NCBI GenBank assembly: GCA_017411235.1
Contig: JAFPMR010000153.1
Coordinates: forward strand, 1-8,568
Reading direction: 5' to 3'
Length of the DNA: 8,568 nt
Source of the DNA: Bacilli bacterium
GTDB taxonomy: Bacteria; Bacillota_I; Bacilli_A; RF39; UBA660
Part shown: positions 1 through 7,400 of the stretch, piece by piece
Numbering within the stretch: the stretch's first letter is position 1
Layout: each line of letters begins with the position of its first letter
The notes under the pieces: model-generated
What the model was told of the DNA's origin: nothing
What the model saw: only the letters and a program-made list of their open reading frames with translations
The model's database searches: none
Position numbers and translations under genes: made by a program

Positions 1-3000
1 GACTTATCCTGTTCATACGCTAACTTTGCTTCTTCTAACTTCTTTCTAACATTACCACTTAAGTATTCACTACTCGTTACATAGCTTTCTGTATTTGGAA
101 GTTTGAAGATAACTCCTCGTAGTTCATTTATTAGTGTTTCTTTAGGTAGTTTTGATATTTTACTCATATAGTCCAAATCTACAATTGCTTTTTCAGATAT
201 AGATACTATTAAAGCATCTGTTGATGTTTCTACACTTTCAACCTCTCTATGTGGCTTTATAGTTCTTTTGAAGAACATATCTGCTTTATTTAAGAAGTTG
301 CCTTTATCATCATTAATTTCAAGTGATGATAGTAAATAATAACTACTATCATCTTCAAATGCTTTTCTATTTGCTCTTGAGCATATTCTTCCATACTCTA
401 CAACAAAGTTATCATACATAAAATTTAATGTGCTTTGCAGTCCTTTTATTTCTTCATCAGGAGCATCATAGGTTTGTAGTTCAATAAGTTTTCTAGTTGT
501 ATCTCTTATATCTATTAACTTTTTTATTCTCTTAATACTGCCTTCTGGAAGCTCTTGAAGAAACATCTTTGAGTTTTCACGATAATAGATTTTATTATTA
601 ACAACTGTAAATGAGAAGTTACGAACATTTAGATTAGCTGGAAGTGATGTATCTGCATCTTGTGATTCAATTTCATCAACCTCAATCTCTGGAATTTCTG
701 CATTGATATTTTCTATCGCTTGTTTTAATTGTTCTTTTAGGTCAATATCTGGTAGTGGTGTGCAAACTGCATCCATTCTTCCATATTGAACTGACTTCAT
801 CTCCATCTTTCCTAGTACCATTTGAGGATTATCTACAAAATATTGGTTAATACTGATACCATCTTCATTGTTATTTAAGTATAACCACTCTGGTTCGCTA
901 TATTGTGGTACATCTCTTTTTTGTAAAAAGATAATATCTGACGTAACTCTTGTTCCTGCATTCTTTGAAAAAGTATCGTTTGGTAGTCTTATAGCACCTA
1001 TTAAATCAGCTCTTTCTGCTATGTATTTTCTAAATGAACTATTTGCTTTATCTAGTGTTCCTTTGGAAGTTATAAAAGCAATTATTCCTCCTGCCCTTAC
1101 TTTATCTAAAGTCTTTGCAAAGAAATAATCGTGTATTTTGAAATTGTATTTATCATATCGTTTGTCTGTTGGTACATAATCATCAAAAGGGACATTGCCT
1201 ATTGCAACATCAAAAGAATTATCTGGAAACTCTGTTTCTTGAAACCCTTTAATAGCAATATTTGATTTTTGATACAACTGTTTGGCTATCCTTCCAGATA
1301 TACTATCTAATTCAACTCCATAGATATGAGAATTACTCATATCGCTTGGTAATCTTCCTATGAAGTTACCAATACCACAACTTGGCTCTAGAATATTACC
1401 TGTTTTAAATCCCATTTTTGAAAGAGCTTCATACATTGCAGAAATAACAATAGGTGGAGTATAAAAAGCAGTTCTTGTTGATTCTGCTGCATCTTTATAT
1501 TCCTCATCAGTAAGTAGTTCTTTTAGTTCGTTATATTCATTTCTCCAGTCATCTTGGTCTTTTTCAAATGCTTTAGAAATGCCTCCCCAACCTACATACT
1601 TTGAAAGTATTTCCTGCTCTTCTTTAGTTGCTAGTCTGTTATCCCTTTCTAATTCTTTTAATAACTTAATTGCTTCTACATTGTTCCTATATTTTTCTTT
1701 CGGACCTCCAACACCTAAATTATCATCTGTAATAACAAATTGATTAAGTTCTTGAGGTTCTTTTGTATTATCTATTATTTCTGGTGGAATACCATTAATC
1801 ATATTAGATAATGTTGTTTTAAGAACTGGCTTTGTAATTTCTTCATCAAAAAAAGACTGTAACTCTTGATTTTTAATTTCTAAATCAGTTACAGCCTTTT
1901 CTTTAGCTTCTTCGACTATTAGGTTATCTATTAGATTGATTTGCTCTGTTTCAGTAAGAATATCCTCATCTATACCAGAACTAATTCTCTCATTATCTCT
2001 GATTCTACTTCCATCTTGATTAAATTCATCATTTGTACCCACTTCATTTGGTCTTGTGCCTTCATTTGTTCTGTTAAATTGTCTTTCCTCATTTTGTTTT
2101 GTACTCTGATTTCCAGTTGTTCCTCGCAATCCTGCTGTACTTGGTTCAAGTGAGGAATTAATGTTTCCGTTGCTACCATCCTGTCGAATAAACCCTTCTT
2201 GTGTTCCATTAAGAAGTTCTCCCTCGCTATTGCGTACTTGCCCTTCGCTCTTACTTGTTTCTCCATTACTTGCAAGTCTGGTATTAGATAATCCTTCAAT
2301 TGATTGTACTGTAGATTCGATTTTATCATTTTCAATTCCTCCTTTTTCTAAATTCTTGTTTTCAGCATACATTCTAATTATATTTTCTTCAAATGTACGA
2401 TTTTTAACAAATGCTCTTGTTTCTCTTATAATATCTCTTGTTAAATCTCGACAAGCATTACCAAAGATACTAATTATATCTGGATCTGCTATTATATTTA
2501 TATTTTCAAAATAAAGCTTATAAGCATATTCATCATTCTGAATTCCACATCTATTGTTAACGGTGTAGATAACACTATCTCTTACAAGTTCCTTAAATAA
2601 ATCTTTGTATTCTTGCTCAACTTTATCTAGTTGTGGAATTTCCTCAAAGTATGAATCAATATTATCTTCTACTAAATTCTCAACTGCAGATGCTATTGCA
2701 CATTGTATATTACTTTTATCTGCTAGTTCTCCATATTTACTTTCTAACTGTTCAATATATGCCCTTTCATCATTATCAATATCTAATTGCCATAGTCCTT
2801 TGAATTTGCCATAGTTTTGATATGTATCAGATAAATCAAAAAGATTTTGCATATAGCTTTGCCCGTTATCATATTTTAAGATTCTAATTGCTTTCGTGCC
2901 TTTCTTAATCCATCTATGAAAACTTTTATTCCAAAATTCCATTGTAGCAACTGCTTTTGCATCTGGTCTTTGTGCATATATCAATAATTGCTCACTAAAG

Positions 3001-3119
3001 TTGTACTCAAATAACCAAGTAGCAGTATTTAGGAAGTTGATCCATTCGTCTGGATTCTTTGTTACATCATTTAACATTTCTTCATACAGTAACTTTGCAT
3101 ATTTAGTATTTAAACTCAC
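1..3119 (-). CDS. Giant ArdC-N / N6-adenine methylase (helicase-type) protein of a conjugative element, N-terminal part
   Basis: The frame is open from a GTG at 3119 to the window edge (1,039 codons, no stop), so the C-terminus is missing. The start is supported by AGGAGGTGG about six bases upstream. Residues 4-85 look like an ArdC-N single-stranded-DNA-binding antirestriction domain: LIYAQRPDA at 46-54, then W63 and KKGTKAI at 72-78. Residues 90-263 are a helical region I recall from related Tn1549-type proteins. Residues 264-383 are a Ser/Asn/Gly/Glu/Arg-rich linker that coincides with the nested tnpV. The methylase part follows: YVGWGG (508-513), FYTPP (552-556), SAM-binding EPSCGIGNF (578-586), and NVPF (642-645) in place of the usual NPPY/F. 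Residues after about 720 match the conserved middle section of these proteins. Family members continue into an SNF2-like helicase, which would lie off the edge. The likely role is protecting or processing element DNA during transfer; whether it methylates is unproven. It is translationally coupled to the 77-residue gene upstream. Confidence 0.9.
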   Translation of the reverse strand, partial: MSLNTKYAKLLYEEMLNDVTKNPDEWINFLNTATWLFEYNFSEQLLIYAQRPDAKAVATMEFWNKSFHRWIKKGTKAIRILKYDNGQSYMQNLFDLSDTYQNYGKFKGLWQLDIDNDERAYIEQLESKYGELADKSNIQCAIASAVENLVEDNIDSYFEEIPQLDKVEQEYKDLFKELVRDSVIYTVNNRCGIQNDEYAYKLYFENINIIADPDIISIFGNACRDLTRDIIRETRAFVKNRTFEENIIRMYAENKNLEKGGIENDKIESTVQSIEGLSNTRLASNGETSKSEGQVRNSEGELLNGTQEGFIRQDGSNGNINSSLEPSTAGLRGTTGNQSTKQNEERQFNRTNEGTRPNEVGTNDEFNQDGSRIRDNERISSGIDEDILTETEQINLIDNLIVEEAKEKAVTDLEIKNQELQSFFDEEITKPVLKTTLSNMINGIPPEIIDNTKEPQELNQFVITDDNLGVGGPKEKYRNNVEAIKLLKELERDNRLATKEEQEILSKYVGWGGISKAFEKDQDDWRNEYNELKELLTDEEYKDAAESTRTAFYTPPIVISAMYEALSKMGFKTGNILEPSCGIGNFIGRLPSDMSNSHIYGVELDSISGRIAKQLYQKSNIAIKGFQETEFPDNSFDVAIGNVPFDDYVPTDKRYDKYNFKIHDYFFAKTLDKVRAGGIIAFITSKGTLDKANSSFRKYIAERADLIGAIRLPNDTFSKNAGTRVTSDIIFLQKRDVPQYSEPEWLYLNNNEDGISINQYFVDNPQMVLGKMEMKSVQYGRMDAVCTPLPDIDLKEQLKQAIENINAEIPEIEVDEIESQDADTSLPANLNVRNFSFTVVNNKIYYRENSKMFLQELPEGSIKRIKKLIDIRDTTRKLIELQTYDAPDEEIKGLQSTLNFMYDNFVVEYGRICSRANRKAFEDDSSYYLLSSLEINDDKGNFLNKADMFFKRTIKPHREVESVETSTDALIVSISEKAIVDLDYMSKISKLPKETLINELRGVIFKLPNTESYVTSSEYLSGNVRKKLEEAKLAYEQDK
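1970..2329 (-). CDS. tnpV: TnpV transposon-encoded protein, nested in the +1 frame of the giant methylase gene
   Basis: This 119-residue protein starts at ATG 2329, eight bases after an AAAAAGGAGG ribosome binding site; an in-frame TTG at 2335 lies too close to that site to be the start. It stops at TAG 1972-1970. It carries the pattern I recognise as the TnpV family: DYLIPDL at 13-19, GKY...R..FL.EHK..L at 30-47, HL at 60-61, TEQMKA.DQMKWV at 86-98 and MN at 101-102. About 120 residues is the usual family length, so it looks complete. TnpV is known from Tn4451-type and Tn1549-type elements; its biochemical function is not established to my knowledge. The whole gene lies inside another coding region, which reads through it in a different frame. 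The family resemblance, good ribosome binding site and full length argue that it is a real gene and not a shadow. The match is from memory, not a search. Confidence 0.8.
   Translation of the reverse strand: MIKSNLQYNQLKDYLIPDLQVMEKQVRAKGKYAIARENFLMEHKKGLFDRMVATETLIPHLNQVQQDCEEQLEIRVQNKMRKDNLTEQMKAQDQMKWVQMMNLIKMEVESEIMRELVLV
2338..2347 (-). promoter_or_regulatory. Internal ribosome binding site for nested tnpV
   Basis: AAAAAGGAGG reads on the minus strand within the giant methylase gene and ends eight bases before ATG 2329. In the host frame it encodes Glu-Lys-Gly-Gly just before the linker. Spacing and sequence are as good as those of the other genes here, and they decide the tnpV start in favour of ATG 2329 over TTG 2335. 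Confidence 0.7.
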
Positions 3120-3128
3120 TTTTCCACC
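3116..3128 (-). promoter_or_regulatory. GTGA stop-start overlap with ribosome binding site for the giant methylase gene
   Basis: AGGAGGTGG lies within the last codons of the 77-residue gene, and GTGA supplies both the GTG start (3119-3117) and the TGA stop (3118-3116). This arrangement is typical of translational coupling and fixes the start of the giant protein. Confidence 0.8.
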
Positions 3129-3349
3129 TCCTCGTTATCATCATCAATTTCTCCTGTAAGAAATTTAACTATCTTTTTGTTTTTTATTGCTTCTACAAAA
3201 CAGATTATTATATATTTTTCCTGCATTGTTGTTCCTTTAATCTTTCGTAATTCTTCAATTTTCATTCCTTGAATTGTTTTATCATCCGTGTACCCTGCGT
3301 TAAATAATTTTTCCAAAGCTTTCATTATCTGTGTAGTATTAACTTTCAA
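3116..3349 (-). CDS. Small charged protein of unknown function, coupled to the giant methylase gene
   Basis: This 77-residue protein starts at TTG 3349, seven bases after AAGGAGG. I do not recognise the family. Residues 19-39 (GYTDDKTIQ followed by GMKIEELRKIKG) have the loose shape of a helix-hairpin-helix unit, which would suit a nucleic-acid-binding helper, but this is only an inference. The C-terminus is strongly acidic (GEIDDDNEEVEK). There is no signal peptide or membrane segment. Its stop TGA (3118-3116) overlaps the GTG start of the methylase gene as GTGA, and the AGGAGGTGG binding site for that gene lies inside its last codons. The two are therefore almost certainly co-translated. 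The gene is preceded by a terminator and an AT-rich gap that could hold a promoter, so it is probably the first gene of the methylase operon. Confidence 0.75.
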   Translation of the reverse strand: MKVNTTQIMKALEKLFNAGYTDDKTIQGMKIEELRKIKGTTMQEKYIIICFVEAIKNKKIVKFLTGEIDDDNEEVEK

Positions 3350-3438
3350 ATTATCGCCTCCTTGCTATATATAAATTTATTATTATATTTATATATTTCT
3401 TTTAGCTAGTTATAAGTTATATAGGGGATTGTAAGGGG
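3350..3438. other. Short AT-rich intergenic gap
   Basis: This gap lies between the parB terminator and the 77-residue gene. It is dominated by A and T, apart from a C-rich patch on the minus strand near 3424-3439 (CCCCCTTACAATCCCC). It holds the AAGGAGG binding site for the TTG start at 3349 and probably the promoter of the methylase operon. I see no RNA gene in it. Confidence 0.5.
3382..3387 (-). promoter_or_regulatory. Possible -10 element upstream of the 77-residue gene
   Basis: A perfect TATAAT on the minus strand lies 32 bases upstream of the TTG start, in a very AT-rich gap just after the parB terminator. No good -35 box is visible at 16-18 bases, and TATA-like runs are abundant here by composition. 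Position is the main support. Confidence 0.3.
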
Positions 3439-3499
3439 GAAAAATAAAAAGTAATACCTATAAAGACAGACTTACTTTGTGTCCATAAAAGTATTACTT
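3439..3499 (-). terminator. Rho-independent terminator after parB
   Basis: Read on the minus strand, a perfect nine-base inverted repeat (AAGTAATAC at 3499-3491 and GTATTACTT at 3457-3449) encloses a second smaller GACA/TGTC stem. It is followed directly by the T-rich tract TTTTTATTTTT (3450-3440). The first arm overlaps the parB stop codon. There is no T tract on the other side, so the element works in the minus direction. It separates parB from the 77-residue/methylase transcription unit. Confidence 0.75.
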
Positions 3500-4436
3500 A
3501 TCTACTATCCCTATCAACTTCTTTTGGCTTATCTATCTTAATATCTAGCTTTTCAATGTTTATGCCTCTCTGCTGACAAACAATAGCACATTTAATTAGA
3601 TAATCTTCAACCTCTTTTGGTGTTACTACATTTCTAGGAACGTAATGTTGTATTCTTCCATAAGATATATTTATTTTTGGTATTTGATTTGGTTTTTCTT
3701 CACTCATTAAATCTTCCATAGTATCTTCATTTAGTTCGTAACTTTTACTTAATCTTCGTAATTCTTGTGCTTGAGATAATGATGGAGTATGGTCAAACAT
3801 TTCAATCATCTTAAGTAGCATCATTTGTTCATTCTTATAAAGATATGAGATTTCAACAGCAGGACTAAAAGCAATTCTTTTGCTATCTACCATTTCAAGA
3901 AGCTCTGGAATAAGCTCTGTTAAGCGAATGTATCTTTTAACTTGAGTTTGACTATCTCCTGTTTTCTTTCCTATTATTCCAGAGGTCTCTAACTTTCGAC
4001 CAACTTGGTCGGAAGTTTCTTCAAGTTTCTTTCCTTGATGTTTCATAGCTTCAAACTTCATTTTATACGCAAAAGCTCTCTCACTTGGCAACACTTCTTC
4101 TCTTTGTATATTACTATCTACCATCGTTATTATTGCTTCATCTTTCGACAAACTTCTTACAATACAAGGTATGTTTGTAATACCTAAAAGCTCACAAGCT
4201 CTTTTTCTTCTATGACCAGATACTATTTCATAATTACCATCTTTAAGTGGTCTTATTACAAGTGGTGTTGTAATACCAGATTCAGTAATACTATTCATTA
4301 GTTCATCTAGTGTTTTATCAATTACTTTGAATGGATGATTTTCGAAGTTTTTTAGTTTAGCTATATCTATCTCTACTATTTCTTCTTTTTTACTTTTAGA
4401 GGCATTTTTATCAATTTCAGATACATCATTTTTCAA
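3498..4436 (-). CDS. parB: ParB/Spo0J-family partition protein
   Basis: The product is a cytoplasmic DNA-binding partition protein that normally binds parS sites and uses CTP to slide along DNA. From the TTG at 4436 it has 312 residues. Box I is GITTPLVIRP (54-63). The CTP-binding arginine patch is SGHRRKRA (73-80), where many homologues have GERR/GHRR. Box III is NIQREEVLPSERA (109-121). A helix-turn-helix region follows, around TQVKRYIRL and the next 60 residues, with a C-terminal tail ending KEVDRDSR. A GTG at 4445 would add three residues, but it lies inside the AGGAGGTG binding site. The TTG, eight bases after AGGAGG, is the better start. No ParA is next to it: the gene upstream is the adhesin, so the partner must lie outside the window or be absent. 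The N-terminal 20 residues are Lys/Ser/Asp-rich and probably disordered. A rho-independent terminator follows. Confidence 0.93.
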   Translation of the reverse strand: MKNDVSEIDKNASKSKKEEIVEIDIAKLKNFENHPFKVIDKTLDELMNSITESGITTPLVIRPLKDGNYEIVSGHRRKRACELLGITNIPCIVRSLSKDEAIITMVDSNIQREEVLPSERAFAYKMKFEAMKHQGKKLEETSDQVGRKLETSGIIGKKTGDSQTQVKRYIRLTELIPELLEMVDSKRIAFSPAVEISYLYKNEQMMLLKMIEMFDHTPSLSQAQELRRLSKSYELNEDTMEDLMSEEKPNQIPKINISYGRIQHYVPRNVVTPKEVEDYLIKCAIVCQQRGINIEKLDIKIDKPKEVDRDSR

Positions 4437-4451
4437 TTTCTGCACCTCCTT
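4436..4451 (-). promoter_or_regulatory. Ribosome binding site that decides the parB start
   Basis: AAGGAGG (4451-4445) lies eight bases before TTG 4436. It overlaps the upstream in-frame GTG (4445-4443), so that GTG cannot be used with this site. Confidence 0.7.
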
Positions 4452-4460
4452 ACATAAATT

Positions 4461-4490
4461 TAGAGGAGTTACAATTAAGTAACCCCTCTA
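4461..4490 (-). terminator. Hairpin between the adhesin gene and parB
   Basis: On the minus strand, TAGAGGGGTTAC (4490-4479), a six-base loop TTAATT, and GTAACTCCTCTA (4472-4461) form a 12-bp stem with one G-U pair. On the plus strand the same position would be an A-C mismatch, which fits minus-strand function. It begins six bases after the adhesin stop. The following sequence (AATTTATGTA) is a weak T tract, so it could be a leaky terminator, an mRNA-stabilising element or a translation control for parB. Confidence 0.6.
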
Positions 4491-4496
4491 CTACAA

Positions 4497-7400
4497 TTAG
4501 CAACCTGTTTTAGGTAATTTAATCTTTGGTAATGTCTTATTAAATATTAAAGTTCTCCATACTGATTCTGCACTAACCTTAAATCTATTATAGAATCCAA
4601 ATACTTCAGTATAGTTCACGATTTCTGTTCTATCAGCAAGATATGGATTTACTTGTGTGAACATAAATGGAGCTTGTACTTGAGTAAATCCAGATTCTAC
4701 TCTGCCAAATTCAAATACTACATCTGTAATATACTCATCTCTTTGTAGTGGTAAATTTGTGAAGTCTAATTCATAAACTTGGTTTGTAAACAAGTTATTT
4801 GCAATTAATCTATATGTACTTTCAAAGTTTGTCTTATACTTAACACTATAAGTTAAGTTTTGACTCCAAGTACCAGTAAATACTTTTTGTAGTTTTGTTT
4901 CTATTGGCAATGAATCGTGCCAAGTAAAGTTATCTAAAGCTACATTTGAGTTGTTTCTTATATTATTAAAATCATATCTAATAACATCTAAACATTGAGC
5001 TTCAGTAACACCAGTTTTCTCTATTGTTACATTAGTATTAACACTCTTATTTGTAATATTAAGAGTTTTGGTTTCGCCATTTTTAACTTCAACTGTGTAT
5101 TCTTTACTATCTAGAATATAATCAGCTGGTGCTTTTGTTTCCTTTACAATGTAATTACCAAATTCTAATTCTTTTGAAATTGCTACTCCGTCATAGTTTG
5201 TAGTAATTGTATCTACAACTTTTCCTTTTGTATTTCTAATTTCAAATACTGCACCAGAAAGTCTTGTATTTGCAAGAACTCCTGTAACATTGTTATTATC
5301 TGCACTTGTCTTAATTACTTGAACTTTGCCTTTAATCTTTTCATTTACAAGATTTAATGTGGTTGTTTGTCCCCATTTAATTTCTATCTTGTGTTCTTTT
5401 GTATCTCTTACATATCCATTTAGGGCTTTTGTTTCAGTTAGATAGTAAGTTCCTGCATTTAGTGATTTTGAAATATTAATTTCTCCATTCTTGTCTGTTA
5501 CAAGAATTTCTTTATAACTACCATCTTCAGAAACTAATTGATACTCAACACCTTTTAAGGCTTCTTTTGTATCTTTATCTGTCTTTGTAATCTTTAATGA
5601 TCCATAAGGAGTGTTCTTTACTTGTAATACTTTTGTATCTCCCCAGTTAAGAGTTACTTTATATGCTGTTTCATCTTGCTTATATCCATCTAATGCTAAT
5701 GTTTCAGTTACAATATATGTATCTGCAACAAGCGTCTTATTTAACTTGATTTGCCCAAAAGAATCAGTAGTGAAATCTCCTACATATTCTCCGTTTTCCT
5801 TTATAATATGGAACTTAACTCCACTAATTGCTTTTCCTGTAACACTATCAATTTTTTCAATAATCATTGTTGAATATGGTGTATTTTCAACTTCTACTAT
5901 TGTTGCAACATTAGACTTAACTTCAACATTTCTAGGAGTTGTATCTAACTTATAACCATTAGCTGTATTTAATTCTTGAACAATATACCAACCTTCATTT
6001 AATGAATTAAGATAAATCATACCAGAAGCATCAGTTAGATATTCTCCAATGATTTCGCCATTAATTTTAGATACCTTAAACTTAACGTCTTTGATACCTT
6101 GTTTTGTTACACTATCTATCTTTAAGATTTGTAATCCTGCTTTTGCTCTATTTGTAAATTCTAGTTTAGCATTCTCATAATATTTTACTTGAACGTCTTG
6201 AATTGTACTATCTAGAAGATAACCTTTTGGAGCTTCTGTTTCTTGTACTGAATACCAACCTGCATCCAAGTTAGCAATTACAATTTTTCCTGTTGCATCT
6301 GTCTTATACTCTCCAATTAAATCTCCTGTCTTTGTTGTTACTTTGAATTTAGCATCTTTAAGTGGAGTTCTTGTTACTTCATCTAACTTCAAGATTTCTA
6401 AACCTGCTAATTGTTTATTAGCAAATTCAATGATTTGAGATTTGTTGCTTTCAACTTTAACATTTTGTGGTGTTGTGTTTAAAGCATATCCTTCTGGAGC
6501 TTGTATCTCCTCAACTACATACCAACCTTCGTCTAAATCCCCAAGATTAATGTAGCCTGTTCTACTTGTTACATACTCTCCAACAATTTTACCATTCATT
6601 TTAGATACTCTGAATTTAGCATCTGCAAGAGGTTTTCCAGTATTATAATCTATCTTTAAGATTTGTAATCCTGCTTTCATCTTATTTGTAAATTCAACAA
6701 TTTGATTTTTATATGGTGTTACTTCAACATCTTGTTTAACATCATCAAGAATATATCCTTTAGGTGCTTCAATCTCTAAAATAGTATACCAACCATTATC
6801 TAAACCAGATAAATTGATATGACCTTGTTTATCTGTGCTATATTCCCCAATTAATAAACCACTCTTTGTAGTTACTCTAAATTTTGCATTTTCAAGAGGT
6901 ACTCCTGTTGCAGCGTCAACTTTTAAGATTTGCAATCCACCTTTTTGACGATTATCAAATTCAACAATAGTAGGTTTATCTCCTCTTACTTCAACAGTCT
7001 TTGGAGTATTATCTAAAATATAACCATCTGGAGCGATTGTTTCTTCAATTACATACCAACCATCTTCTAATTCTGGTAAGTTAATAAATCCTGTTCTTGA
7101 AGTAGTATATTCTCCAAGAGTTTGACCAGTAATTGTTGTTACTCTGAATTTAGCGTTTGCTAAAGGTTCTCCAGTTTTTTCATCAACTTTCTTAATTTGT
7201 AGTCCACCTTTTGCAGTATCATAAAATTCAACTACTACACTTTCTTTAGCAGTTACTTCAACAATTTTAGTTTCAGTATCAATTAAATATCCACGAGGTG
7301 CAGATACTTCTTTAATTTCATAAAAAGCAGGAGTTAAGTGTTGTATCTCAATAACTCCCATTTCATTTGTAGTATATTCCCCTATCATACTACCACCAAC

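Noticed and set aside
868..1128. Plus-strand reading frame of 86 codons
   Set aside because: It lies antisense to the conserved methylase core and has no ribosome binding site or recognisable family; it is a shadow.
1941..2814. Three plus-strand reading frames (1941-2153, 2161-2514, 2605-2814)
   Set aside because: They are Ser/Leu/Ile-rich antisense shadows of the methylase and tnpV frames, with no family likeness.
1..3119. A frameshift or broken methylase gene, since no complete frame ends inside the window
   Set aside because: Reading from GTG 3119 the frame is continuous, and motifs at 508-513, 552-556, 578-586 and 642-645 are all in the same phase. It simply runs off the edge.
3350..3497. 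A riboswitch or small RNA in the largest intergenic gap
   Set aside because: Apart from the terminator hairpin, the gap is simple AT-rich sequence without conserved stems that I recognise.
4005..4187. Plus-strand reading frame opposite parB
   Set aside because: It is antisense to the conserved ParB boxes and has no ribosome binding site.
4440..4500. A membrane anchor for the adhesin in another frame after a frameshift at LPKTGC
   Set aside because: The next bases form a hairpin and the parB ribosome binding site; no frame gives a hydrophobic stretch.
5611..5955. Plus-strand reading frame of 114 codons opposite the adhesin
   Set aside because: It reflects the repeat codon pattern on the other strand and has no ribosome binding site or recognisable features.
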